From Hypomesus transpacificus (lineage: Eukaryota > Chordata > Actinopteri > Osmeriformes > Osmeridae): DNA of 64,000 nt. Below are positions 9,387-20,479 of the stretch, piece after piece. Below the pieces are notes generated by a model. It was not told the DNA's origin and made no database searches. It was given only the letters and a program-made list of their open reading frames with translations. The stretch is from NCBI RefSeq assembly GCF_021917145.1, contig NC_061074.1:2169487-2233486 (forward strand), written 5' to 3'. Position 1 is the first letter of the stretch; each line of letters opens with the position of its first letter. The translations under genes were made by a program, and so were the position numbers.

Positions 9387-10985
9387 CTGAGACTGTGTTG
9401 ATAGGAAGCAGTCTGTCCTCTCTCAGGTTGGGCATGGTCACATTGGCTATTCTCTGAGAGGTCTCGGGGTTCAGCCAAGCTTCCTCATTCTGCCTGTGCA
9501 TCTGCTTCAGGTCAGCTAGACAGGCAAATCATAAGAAGTGTTTTAAATACAAGATTCAAAAGTAAAAATCAGCAGACCAGCAAACATTTTCACCCCTGAC
9601 TTCAAAACTGTTTAAAATGTGGCCCTCTACAAAGTGACTATATCAAATCATGTTATTTGTATAGCCCTTCTTACAAACAATGTCACAGAGGGCTTCACAG
9701 ATAAGATGAGCACCTATATATATATATATTTATATATCTATATTTATATGGGAATGAGCCTGTATCTCTCATCAATTTAACACAGATCCACTTATGCGAT
9801 CCTGAAAGGTGAGCCAACAATGAAGGTAAGTGAAACATGCTACAACGTACTTATGAGGTCCCCTCGGGTGTCTCTGAGGGGTGCGCCACACCCTCCCCGG
9901 CCCCATGGGTTGTAGTTCTTCATTTCAGCCTCCGTCTTGGCCTCAGCCCAGTCTCTTTCTTTCTTTTCCAGCCTCAGGCGCTCCTGCTTCTCCTGGATCT
10001 GGAGGGTTACAAGATTTTGAAGGAATATGGTGAGGAATACTGACTCCCCCGGAACCACATGTACCAGAGATTTGAGGATAGACCCAGCATAGATTGTGAC
10101 ATCATCATGAACATCAGACTGACTTTCACTGGGTGAGACAGTCTAAATGGGATGAATCAAACTACCTTACAAATGATGTTAAAAATCAATATAAATCTAC
10201 AACTTTTATCATTGATCCGACCAAAAAGTTCACTCCTCCATTCTCTGTACCATTCACGTCAAAACATGACATGCCCACCATCATTGCTCTACTTGTTTCA
10301 AACATGGACCAAGGTAAAACACAGAATCTCAACTCAAAGTTGATCAAGAAAATTCCATGTATCTAAGTTCAGTCCATGTTTTGGTGAGTTTGTACCTTCA
10401 ATACCAATCACTTATCTATGAGCAGAATCAATACTATTTACAGTATTTTGTGTATTTTTGTCCGGTATCCCAACTCATCGAAGGGAGGGCGGCTCACCTG
10501 CTGTTCTAGTTCCTCTTTGTACGTTGGTGCCCTCCGCTCAACAGGCTCCACCCTTCCCAGTCTGGTGGACCTGCTCTCTCTATAGGGAGGTCCACCCTCC
10601 TCAGCCCAGGGACCCCTGCCCTCGGCCGGGTGGTGGCCCATGTACACCCCTCTCCCCCCTTCAGGCAGAGTGGAGGGATCTCTTCTGAGGGAGGCACCGT
10701 ACTCCTAGGGAAGAGAGAAAAGGCATACTATGAGCAGTGTTCCATTTAAAATGACATTTACTCGCTACAAATGAGGTGCCATTCACAGATGAGTATTCCT
10801 CTCACACCATTTTTGAAATAAAAGCCAGTCAGCTGTCTATACTCTACGAATAAAGAGAAACTCACCCTTGTTTCCATGTAAGGACCATCTTGTTTGAAGT
10901 TAGGGTTAAGCTTCATTTTCTGAAACTTTGGCCCTCTGTTGCTTGAGGAAGTTCTCAAGTTCAGTTTTCTCAATTTTGCAGATGG
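9387..10985 (-). pseudogene. cspp1: CSPP1-like exons, N-terminal and middle set (rearranged gene)
   Basis: Four minus-strand exons resemble centrosome and spindle pole-associated protein 1. 10985-10866 (borders approximate) has E-L-E-N-F-L-K-Q-Q-R-A-K and G-P-Y-M-E-T-R, like the CSPP1 N-terminus, but these lie in different frames. 10704-10498 is an open 69-codon exon ending Y-K-E-E-L-E-Q-Q. 9998-9851 has [14 protein letters not shown] and G-A-P-L-R-D, a CSPP1 hallmark. 9515-9387 reads D-L-K-Q-M-H-R-Q-N. The last three join with consistent phases and GT/AG sites, giving an I-T-D-L-K-Q junction as in known CSPP1. CSPP1 is a coiled-coil protein of centrosome, spindle and cilia. The exons that should follow (12.9-13.8 kb) lie upstream instead, and the large exons between N-terminus and middle are absent, so the locus is rearranged and probably not functional. 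Confidence 0.65.
9645..9720 (-). repeat. L2-type LINE 3' tail fragment
   Basis: In minus orientation it reads GAAGCCCTCTGTGACATTG ... GGGCTATACAAATAA, the typical 3' tail of fish L2-type LINEs. Similar tails occur at about 16470-16655 and 39418-39500. A short TA microsatellite follows at 9716-9745. Confidence 0.6.
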
Positions 10986-10989
10986 AAAA

Positions 10990-12410
10990 TTGTGAACACT
11001 CCTGTGAACACAAGACGGTGTTTACCTACTAGTATTTGGCAACTGGTAAGGCACACAGGTAGCCTACTTAAGGCTTCTCTTCCAACTAAAGCACACCAAA
11101 AGTTCTCACACATGATGTAACTCCCATATTTCTGACAGTGCTTGTTCTTAACTGTGCAATGACACTAATATTAGTGGTACGCATTAAGACCTTATCTCTG
11201 TACTGAGTTTCTGTTTGTGTCAGTCTTAGCTAATATCGGCTGCCAAAAAGCGTCAGACGTGACATCATAATGCTTTGGAATGCCAAGATGTGTCCGTTGT
11301 TATGTCAACTTCTGATTATGATGTCACGCCTGATGCTTCTTTGCAGGCAAGTTCCCTATGGTAAAAGTGGGGGTACGCGCACCCCGGAGGACGCGGATCG
11401 TTCTCTGGTGTACGCAAAATAAATCGCTGATTTTCCTTACCAAACAGTCCTTTTGATGATTGGCCGACTGCAGTCTCAGTATCAAACATAAATACATGCA
11501 CTCTAGGCCTAGTGTATCAACAGAATGATGTCATCACAATGTCTAATATGTTGGCTAAGGGATAATGTTAAAATAATATCATTAGGCTACAAAATAACAG
11601 TGTGTAAATCACGCATGGTCATTTACTTTTGTTCGTATGTTAAGTAAACATTTGTATCCCGCCTACACAATTCATTCATTATTTGTATAAGTTACATCAG
11701 AAGTCATCAATAGGCCTACTAAGTAGATTGATTAGATCAGTAACACTCCTGAAGCTTTAATGTATTTAAATGGTTATTATGAAGATTTTGATCTCATTAG
11801 GCCTACAGCTTACAATTCTTTGTGAAGAATGGTCTGAAATAAAATCCTGTATTTACATCGGTGTATTCCCTAAATGCTTTGAGCTGTGTGTGTCATCCAA
11901 AAATACCACCAGTGGAACAATTTCTGTTGTCATGCTGTATTAATATTACAAGGGCGAAATCTGTCATTAATGGTTTTAACCAAAAGAAAGAATTTGCTGG
12001 AAGGGAAATAATGGTAGAAATGTGGGAAAGTTAAAGTAGAAAGTTGTGTCCAGTCAATCTTGAGTCTTATGTAATGAGTTTGTGTGACAAAGACAATTGG
12101 TTCCGTTACACCAACTAATAAGTATCCACAGTGGACCTTTTTTTATTCAGTCCACTACGTTTTCAACTGAAACATACAACCGCAATTTAAGTAAAATGGA
12201 CATTCAAATGTAAATAGCCTAATACAGATGTCAAATTATGCAGTTCTAATGATGATGCTATACAAGCTAGTTTTAATTAACTCAACAAGCAATTAATTTC
12301 CAGATGTGATAAGTTGCCATTTATTCTCCACTTTTTTCCGGAACATTTTATGATCTAATGGATTCGTAAAGAAGGTTGCAGTCTAGAAGACACTCTACTC
12401 TCAGAAAGCC
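10990..12410. other. Intergenic or intronic DNA, no gene seen
   Basis: This is A/T-rich sequence with no open frame of note and no recognisable repeat. By position it separates the two blocks of CSPP1-like exons. Confidence 0.4.
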
Positions 12411-12414
12411 AACA

Positions 12415-12621
12415 AGAGAGAGTGAGTGAGTGAGTGAGTGAGAAAGAGAGAGAGAGAGAGAGTGAGAGAGAGAGAGATAGAGAGAGAGACAGTGAGACTG
12501 AGTGAGAGATTGAGTGAGAGAGGGAGAGAGAATGAGAGAGAGTGTGAGAGAAAGAGAGAGAGACAGAGAGACAGAGAGAGAGAGACAGAGAGAGAGAGAC
12601 AGAGAGAGAGCGAGAGTGAGA

Positions 12622-12660
<39 letters not shown>

Positions 12661-12850
12661 TGAGAGACAGTGAGAGAAAGATTGAGTGAGAGATTGAGTG
12701 AGAGAGGGAGAGAGAAAGAGAGAGAGACAGAGAGCAAAGAGAGACAGAGAGAGAAGGAGAGAGAGAGAAAGAGACAGAGAGAGACAGAGAGAGAGAGAGA
12801 CAGAGAGAGACAGAGAGAGAGAGAGACAGAGAGAGACAGAGAGAGAGAGT
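12415..12850. repeat. Long GA-rich microsatellite
   Basis: About 435 bp of imperfect (GA)n with GACA and GTGA variants. The long frames read across it on both strands (Ser/Leu on minus, Arg/Glu on plus) are translations of the repeat, not genes. It starts just where the CSPP1-like exon at 12855-12938 should have a splice donor. Confidence 0.95.
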
Positions 12851-12854
12851 CAGT

Positions 12855-14156
12855 ATTTCCTCATGTTTCTTTGGGTCCATGCTCTTTGACATGATGTAGT
12901 CATCTGGCAGTCTGATAAACTCCCTGGAAGCCTCCATCCTAAGACACATAGAGAAATTTAGCATCTCATACTTCATGACCAAACTCTGTTCTACTCTCCC
13001 CTAAACTTTGCAGTAGTGCCCCAGTAGCGGAGGGTGTTACCTGTCAAGTGAGTCCAGCTCCTCTCACTCTGAGCGCATCATCTGGCCCTCCGCCCGTTTC
13101 TGCTCTCTGAGCAGCTTTTTACGGATTGCAGACAATTTACAGAGGACTTCCCTCTCGTACTCTGGTAGGCAGCCTGACACACATACACACACAATGACAT
13201 ACCAACATACCAACTAATCCACAATGTGTTGGTTCTAGCTATATGGAACATTTAGTGTTTTTGTGTGTGTGTTACCTGCAGCTCTCAACTCCTTCCTAAC
13301 AGCTGGGACAGAAGCTGTCTGGGATTGGAGCCCTGAAAGAGAACCCTTCTAAAAGGTGTGTGGGGGAGAGAGACATCAGTTTATCCCTGTTTTCAGACCA
13401 TGCTCTACATACTACATTTATGGTTTATACAAGCGGTAACTTACAGACATGGGGGTGGTGGGGCATTTGCTGTCCATGCTGGGGGGACTGGGGGTGGACG
13501 GGGTGGCCCTGTGTCTCTTCTGGAGGGTGGGGATGGGGGTCGAGATCTCCCTTCGCATCTGCAGATAGACAGTAAGATGGGGATCATACTGATATTTCTG
13601 TTTGTTCAAATCTTTCTAATCAAGTTGTGTGGTCCTCTCACCTCTTGAATGCGCGCCTGTCTCTCTTTCTCATAGCGCGTCCTCCCAGCAGCAATCTCCT
13701 CTTCCTCCGCCTTTTTCTTGTTCTTCTCCTTGGCGAGACGGACCAGCTCCTTGTTTTTGGCCGTTTGCTGTTGCAAGAAGAAGACCAAACTTTATTTAGC
13801 TAATAACAGCTGAGTCAAAAGAACACTCCTGAAAGAGAACACTCCTAAAAGGGGTCTGTGGGGGACAGAGACATGTGTTTCTACCTGTTTTCAGATGATG
13901 CACTCCACAGTACGTTTATGGTTTATACAAACGGTAACTTACAGACATGGAGGAGGTAGATCGTCTGCTGTCCATGCTGGGGGGACTGGAGGTGGACTGG
14001 GGGGCCCTGTGTCTCTTCTGGAGCGTGGGGATGGGAGGCGAGATCTCCCTTTGCACCTGCAGATAGACAGTGAGATGGGGATCATACTGATATTTCTGTT
14101 TGTTTAACTTTCGAATAAAGTTTCGTGGTCCTCTCACCTTTTGAAAGAGCGTCTGG
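12855..14156 (-). pseudogene. cspp1: CSPP1-like exons, later set, with internal duplication and a stop
   Basis: In minus order: a truncated exon end (14154-14138); 14056-13943; 13767-13642 (A-K-N-K-E-L-V-R-L-A-K-E-K, very close to CSPP1); 13558-13445 (I-P-T-L-Q-K-R-H-R-A, S-P-P-S-M-D-S); 13332-13276 (V-P-A-V-R-K-E-L-R-A); 13161-13041 (L-S-A-I-R-K-K-L-L-R-E-Q); 12938-12855 (I-R-L-P-D-D-Y-I-M-S-K). All resemble the second half of CSPP1, in correct relative order. The 114-bp exon 13943-14056 and the truncated piece beside it duplicate the 13445-13767 pair. The exon 13161-13041 has an in-frame TGA at 13066-13064, and phases between 13445 and 13332 do not match. The last exon's donor is replaced by the GA repeat. 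Human CSPP1 was compared from memory. Confidence 0.65.
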
Positions 14157-15332
14157 AGCTAGGGGAAGGGCTAAGACTAAGGGGTATACACCCCTTAAAA
14201 CCAAGTAAGATCGGGAGCTTACTTGAAACCTAGGGCTATGTGAAAACTGCGCGACCGGCAACAATGGCGACCAAATCATCCAGAGAGTCCGATAAATGTT
14301 ATGTTACCGGCTTAATTAATTGATAAAAAATTATGACAGTCTTGTTTTGTGTTATGTACAGTCATGAACATATATATTTGCAACCATTTTCCTAATAGAA
14401 ACGTTTCTAAAAATCGCTAGTTTGGTACGTTAATGTTACAGTTCTGAATTGCACAACAGTCCCGCATTTCTTTGACTAGCATGTCTACAGTTCCAAGTAA
14501 ACTCCATTAGCAGCGAATTTCGTTTAATATCAGTGCATAACGCTACTTGCTTTGGAGATATCGATACGTGCTAGATGACGTACCTGTAACCAAGTGTCGT
14601 CCCATTTCCTAGGGCTATGTAGCCCTTACCCCTTACTTTCGAGGGCCAAGGGGAAGGGGTAAGGTAAGGGGAAGGGGTAAGGGGAAGGGGTAAGGGGGAG
14701 TATTGGGATTCGGCCTTAACATTAAATACTTACATTTTGCTTTACATTAAAATCATACAAACGGCTCTGGCTCTCCCTCTTCCAGCTCCTCAGCTCTCTC
14801 AATACCTTGATATGTTTCTCTTTACTTTAACTTTTTTATTTACCGGGGGAAAAAGGCTGCAATTTCCCTTCCTCGTTTCATGAAGACTTCTAGAAGAATA
14901 AAAACGTGTAAAAAAATAACAAATATATATATTTTTTTTTATTCAGTCAGCTCAGGGGGGCCACAGGGGGGGCCAGGGACATTTTTACAGGGGCACTGGC
15001 CCCTGTAGGCCCCCGTGTTGAAACGCCCCTGGTAGCAGCCTCATTTTGCGCAGAAGATTTGGTTAAAAGTGATTGCTGGGCCTTAAACTCAGATTTCAGG
15101 TCAACTTTATCAACTTTCCTTGCACGTATTGCGCTCATGAGTAGCCTGGTCCTAACCAGACTCTCGTACATTTCATTTGTAGAGTCTGGCCTCGCTCCAT
15201 TGACAAGCGTTGACTTCCTTGTAGGCTGGTACTCTGTTGAAGTTTAAAACTATTGGATCTGCTCAGAGCCACTCTGATCTGCCATAACCAATCGCTAGCG
15301 TTCGCCTTAGCCAATTCCTTCACCACTAGTGT
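14157..15332. repeat. Repeat-derived spacer with AGGGGTA-rich tract and hAT-like end
   Basis: No gene is seen. A CTAGGGCTATG motif occurs at about 14231 and 14610, and 14640-14700 is an AAGGGGTAAGGGG tract; together these look like an old non-autonomous element I cannot classify. At about 14955-15035 a CAGGGGCACTGGCCCCTGTAGG segment ends GCCCCTGG. The same segment recurs at about 32410-32450, so it is a dispersed element terminus. Confidence 0.4.
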
Positions 15333-15601
15333 TTATTTTTATTTTTTTATTCAATATTTTTAGCAAATACAGTTATACAGTGTTCAACAATTACATGCTC
15401 ACTTACGTAACAAAGGTATTTGTGTCAGATTAAACATAGCAAATCTGCAGACACTAGAGACACTTCAATAAATTAGTAATGTATGCAAGGGGATATACAA
15501 TGCAATAAAAATAACCAAAATAAAATAGAAATCCAACATCATTATAGGAAAGCATATCGACAATGTCTCGAATTAGTCTGTGTCACTACAGATTTTATCT
15601 T

Positions 15602-15795
15602 TTACATTACATTTTAGTAGACGCTCTTATCCAGAGCGACTTACAGTAAGTACAGGGACATTCCCCCCGAGGCAAGTAGGGTGAAGTGCCTTGCCCAAGG
15701 ACACAACGTCATTTGACACGGCCGGGAATCGATCTGGCAACCTTCTAGCCCGATAACTAGCCCGATTCCCTAACCGCTCAGCCATCTGACTCCCT
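15602..15795 (-). mobile_element. tRNA-derived SINE inside the LINE
   Basis: In minus orientation it has a tRNA-like head (TGGCTGAGCGGTTAGGG A box and a degenerate B box GATCGATTCCC), a central GTGTCCTTGGGCAAGGCAC block and a tail with GTCGCTCTGGATAAGAGCG. Two relatives lie at 52474-52850 and 61646-61823. The family is common in teleosts, but I do not assign a name. Confidence 0.8.
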
Positions 15796-16469
15796 AATAT
15801 CTAAAATGTTTTGAAGTTTTAATTGCTTTTTTGTTGTGTAATTTAGAAATAGATTCAAAGAGTATTTTAAGTTCAAAGAGGAACACGTTAAAATTGGGCT
15901 TGGAATGGAGTATTCTTGCTTTATGAATATGAAATTTACCAAGTAGACATGATAATGTAATTGTGATGTCTATAACGATGCAACCAGTATTGGAGTTCAG
16001 AAACAAAACCATTTCTTCAGAGATATGTACCAGTTTGTTGTGGAACGTAAATATTTGCATCAAAACATCGGCCCAGAACTTCCGTAAAAATGTGCTTCTG
16101 TAAAATAGATGAAGAATGGACTCATCTTGACCAGAGCAAAAACAGCATAGCTGTGAAACATCTGGTTTAAATGTATTTAAGAAAGCGTTGCAAGAGTAAT
16201 ATTTATGTAGGATCTTCATATAAACTTCTTTAGTTTTATTTGAAATAAAAAATCTATGCGGATCAGACCATACACATGCTATCATCATTTCAGGGAAATT
16301 AGATTTCCAAAAGTGAAGTGCTCTGGGAGAGTCACTGTGAATCATCAATATTGATTGCCTGATGTGAAGATTATTACATTTCCTGTCAATAAGGTCTAAC
16401 CCATTAATTGATAATCGAGGCATCTCACCCGTGAAAGACCCATATGAGGTCTGGGTCTTTACAAGAAAT

Positions 16470-16655
16470 TGCTATTTGGTTTTGTGATTAGCAGATCTCA
16501 GTAAGGTAACCCATTAACTCCCTTTTCTGGGAGTTTTTCCTTGTCTTCCTTGAGGGTTTAGGTTGGTTGAGGGGCAGTTCTATGGGCGCATGTGAAGCCC
16601 TCTGTGACATGCTTGCGTGTAAAAAGGGCAATACACAAATAAATTAGATTTGATT
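16470..16655 (+). repeat. L2-type LINE 3' tail inside the Tx1-like LINE
   Basis: It reads GGGAGTTTTTCCTTGTC ... GTGAAGCCCTCTGTGACAT ... AATACACAAATAAA, the 3' end of a fish L2-type LINE. LINE ORF2 sequence continues on either side, so it inserted into the older LINE. Confidence 0.65.
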
Positions 16656-18051
16656 TGAATTTCTTTATACTTTTAACAACCTTTTCATATTCTTTACGTG
16701 ACAGGTGTGCACCAGTCTTTTGCATAAGTTCCTCAAAAGAATACAGATCACCACTGTCATTTAACAGATCTAAAATGAAGATGATATTATCCTTGAACTA
16801 ATTGGAGAAGAAAATTGACTTATTCCTATACAACACATACTGATTGTTCCATATAATACATTTGTGGGGAGAGAAATTGTGATTAAAAGCTAATTTTCAG
16901 GCGTCAAGAGCTTGTTTGTGAAAGTTGGCCAATTTTACGGGTAGTTTAATACATATGAAATTACAAAATAGTAAGAATTGAAGAGTACCACATTGCTCAA
17001 ATAACAAATTTGGGATATAAAACCAAGGATCATTGTTCTGATGTACGCAGTGCTTAAGCCAATTGATTTTAAATGTGTTATTCACACGAATAAAATCTAA
17101 AGCGTTATATCCTCCTTTTGAGTAAGCTTGGGTGATTGTTTTGCGACGTACATATTCTGTTTTGTTTTTCCAAATGAACTTGAATAGGAGTGAATTAATG
17201 GCCGCACATGTCTTTGGATCAACATATAAAGATAATGCTGGATATACTAAACTTGAAAGTCCCTCTGCTTTAGACAATAAAACTCTGCCATATATAGAAA
17301 GATCTCTTTGCAACCAACAATTAAAAATAGTCTTAGCTGTTTTTATCTTCTGAGCAAAGTTCAGATAAATTCTCTCAATAAAGGACCTGCTAATCACAAT
17401 ACCAAGATACCTCACTGATTGCCTTACAGCTAGGCCACCAATAGAGGTCTTATCCGACAGGTGTACAGTCATTATTTCGCTCTTACTATGATTAATAAAA
17501 AGCCCAGAAGCCCCAGGAAAAATCTTTAAAGCATCCAGAATCACAGGTACCTGTAGTTCATTCTTCAGAAAAAGACATGTGTCATCAGCCAGTTGGCTTG
17601 TGATAAGAAAATGTTCCCCAACGACAATACCTTCAACATTTGTACAGTGTACAGTATACAGGTTAAGGAGCTCAGCTGCTAGCAAAAATAAGAATGGTGA
17701 TATAGGGCAACCTTGTCTAATTCCTCTATTAATATCAAATCGGGGTGAAGTACCTTTGGACAAGGAGACCCTACTATTAATGTTTCTGTAAAGAGTTTGA
17801 ATTATATTTTGTTCTTTGTTCTATATTAAGTTCTTTCCAAACACAAAACAAGAAAGAGCCTCCTGGATGAAGTGGTGTTCCAACAGAATCAAAGGCTTTG
17901 TAAAAGTCTAGAAAAAGTATAATTGCGTCATCATCAAAATAGTCACAATAATTTAAAATATCCAATACAAGGCGTATATTGTTGGAAATGTGTCTTCCCT
18001 TCATAAAACCACTCTGAGTAACAGAGATTATTTCATTCAGACAAGGCTTAA

Positions 18052-18319
18052 GTACGCTGGCCCTGAAGTGCAAATCACACCCCCTAATATGAGTACCTCC
18101 CCCAAATGAAAACACTCCCCCCCAATACGAGTCAACTCCCCCCAAATCGGATGACTTGTTCACCTCCCCCCAATACAAAAACACGCTCCACCAAATGGAA
18201 AACGACATTACATTAACTCAAAAACACATTGTTTTTGAGTCCCCCAAAAAGTGTTTTCATTTGGGGGGGGGGATGTACTCATATTAGGGGGTGTGATTTG
18301 CACTTCAGGGCCACCGTAC
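18052..18319. mobile_element. 268-bp palindromic MITE with TTAA target duplication
   Basis: The left end GTACGCTGGCCCTGAAGTG and the right end (reverse complement GTACGGTGGCCCTGAAGTG) form terminal inverted repeats that extend about 45 bp with one mismatch in the first 19. TTAA sits directly outside both ends (18048-18051 and 18320-18323). The interior is C-rich and also partly palindromic. Counting one TTAA only, the interrupted LINE frame reads N-R-L-K-P-C-L-N, the expected L1 sequence, so this is a clean insertion. TTAA duplication suggests mobilisation by a piggyBac-type transposase. Confidence 0.85.
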
Positions 18320-18391
18320 TTAAGTCTGTTAGCATAGACTGAGGCCAGCAATTTGAAGTCCGAATTTAGTAAGGTCCTTCACCACTAGTGT

Positions 18392-19629
18392 AACAGAGCA
18401 AGCTGCCGTAGCTGGAAAATCAAACTGTTCCCGAACTCCGTGGGGAGGAGGGTCACAACATCATGGCCACTAATAAAACTCAGCAAAACTTGTTCTTGCT
18501 CCGGCTTTAGTTTATAGATATTCGGCAGTGTTGCCACAACGGGCCGAATGGCTTAGCTCGCATCTTTCTCCGTCGCCATTACGGAACTACAACACAAACT
18601 AGCGTAAGACGTCAACGTCATTGTTCTCGGTCCGTGTATCATTCCATTTAATCTGGCAAACCAAAAACAAAATAACGAATCAATATTTAGTTTTTCTGTT
18701 TTTCTGTATGAACCAAATATGAAAACTGACGTTTGTTGCATTGCTTTCAGCTCGAAACGGGAATTATAATAAACAAGGAAACCAAAACGAAATAATGGGT
18801 CGAATTTACGTTGATTTTATTTTTCCTTATTTGTTTTCCCATTTCCCACGGTGCCAGCAAATCTGTTTTGCGCATGCGCAGTGGAACAGGTAACACGCCT
18901 ACAAATAGGCCGTAAGGTGAACCCTGTTATCGTTTCACCCCCCCCCCTCCACTTTCTCCCTCACTTTCTTTTTTCCATACTTGTCTCTGTTTCTGCATCT
19001 GCTATTTGATGTTGCAAAAGAACAATAATCAGTTAACTATAATCAATATTGACTATCGATTCAACAAACGAATTTCCATATAATAACCCTGTTAACAGAC
19101 TGACTCTTGTGTACAGTTTTAGTGCTGCACCTGTCATAGTCTCTCCACTGGACCCTGTCACCACAGCAGCCTCCATCTCTTTCCCTGTGTCACCTGTGCC
19201 TCCTTTAATACACAGAACAAAAAATCCAGACAATTACATTTGAGCCACATAGCACATTTATTATTTGAAGCCAAAAAACATGTTGTGCATATTTAGATGA
19301 GTGCCTTTTTCTCTTGGCCATTTATTTTACTTCATTTAAAATGTATAGCCTATATATTGGCTAACAGTAATACCAAATGTATAATGTTTTTAGAAAAATT
19401 AAAACAATATGGTTTGGAATGATATTTGAATTTTCTAAATGTCGAAATTACAGCAGCTTACTGGCGCCTCTGGTACAGCCGCATCTTCGGGCTGCAAACT
19501 CTCCGTCTTTTGACGGCGTAAACATGTATTCTATACTTCTACATTGTGCAGCATTTGCTTGCTGTGTCCATAGTTTTTCTCCTTTTCTTTTCCTTTCCAT
19601 TTCTTTGCTAAAGAAACTCCAATGTTGGC
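18392..19629. other. Intergenic DNA, nothing recognised
   Basis: Only short open frames are present on both strands. There is a C-run at about 18940-18951. No coding exon, RNA gene or repeat could be supported. Confidence 0.4.
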
Positions 19630-20476
19630 TAAAATCAGAGAATGTCTGATAAAGAGAGAACTCCCACTCTCGGGAAACTTCCGGGTTCTGAACTGGTTGC
19701 AGTTCCACTCAAGTTCCATATGAGGGCGCTAACGGTTGAGTGCAGAATGAATGGAGGTCTATGGAGCTATACCCCTCAAAATCCACTTTTCTCAGGATAT
19801 AATTTGTTGTCTAGTAATTTGAATTCTGAAATCGAAAGGGGAGGCAAAAAAAATACACACCGCGGGGTGTTGGATTTTTTAAAGTCGCCTTTCTGTTCTC
19901 AAAAAACCTTTGAAAATGGCATTGACGTCGTACACAAGTACAACCAGAGCTACTGCTTGACGCCAAGCTCTGGTTACTTCCACTTTTCTCTCGAGGCATC
20001 GACAACACAGCTGACAGGTTAGGCTCTCCCTGTCAATACACATGCTAGAAATAGTTTTGGCTTGCTAATGTCGTTGCTAATGTTGCTAATGCTCTGACAT
20101 TCTGGTTCTGCTTCGGATGCCATCAAGCGGGATCTCTGGTCGTAGTCAGTCCTTCACTAACCAATCAGCATTCGTTAGCAGAATGCTAGCGTGTTATGGG
20201 CCACAACGACTTACCACGTAAGAAATCGAAAGGATATAAGTACTCGTTCATTCAACTTTTGACTTGTAATCTATGTTGAACATGCAAAAACTACAATCAC
20301 ATCTGAGATTTATCAACAACAATCAGGCGAAAGAGACAAATTTAGCCGTTTAGCTCCATAGACTCCCATTCATTTTGCACTCGACCACGATCACTCCCAG
20401 TGTAACTCTGGTAGAACTGCAACAAAATTCGGTACAATGGGGCTTAATAGGGAGTGGGCAGGCTCTCCTTAAACAG
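19630..20476 (+). mobile_element. Inverted-repeat (foldback-like) element, copy A
   Basis: The block starts near AGAGAATGTCTGATAAAG and ends near GGCAGGCTCTCCTTAAAC. Similar blocks occur at about 51867-52930 (same orientation) and 53630-54465 (inverted). Its two halves are inverted relatives of each other: TTGCAGTTCCACTCAAG ... GGTCTATGGAGCTA on the left resembles the reverse complement of the right end over roughly 80 bp. It encodes no convincing protein. A non-autonomous DNA element is the best guess; family unknown. Confidence 0.65.
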
Positions 20477-20479
20477 GCT

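Larger units (their letters stand above)
15333..18374 (-). mobile_element. L1/Tx1-like LINE, 5'-truncated, with 17-bp target duplication
   Basis: The minus strand encodes the L1-type ORF2 from fingers to C-terminus. There is a Q-S-G-F-M-K-G-R-H-I-S-N-N-I-R region and F-L-D-F-Y-K-A-F-D-S motif A (about 18050-17870), G-I-R-Q-G-C-P-I-S-P-F (about 17720) and a Q-L-A-D-D-T-C-L-F catalytic box (17763-16897 frame). The C-terminal region (16423-15794) has C-C-F-C-S-G-Q-D-E-S-I-L-H-L. Identical 17-bp flanks, TCCTTCACCACTAGTGT, lie at 15316-15332 and 18375-18391, and the 3' end is A-rich in minus sense, as expected for target-primed insertion. Stops and three later insertions (a SINE, an L2 tail and a TTAA-flanked MITE) show that it is dead. 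Confidence 0.9.

Noticed and set aside
12348-12982. Long open frames of Ser/Leu and Arg/Glu across the GA repeat
   Set aside because: They are translations of a microsatellite in every frame. Only the non-repeat end (12855-12938) has a CSPP1-like exon.
19642-20022. 126-codon frame in the inverted-repeat element
   Set aside because: Parts of it recur in other copies of the element with stops and shifts, so it is a repeat by-product.
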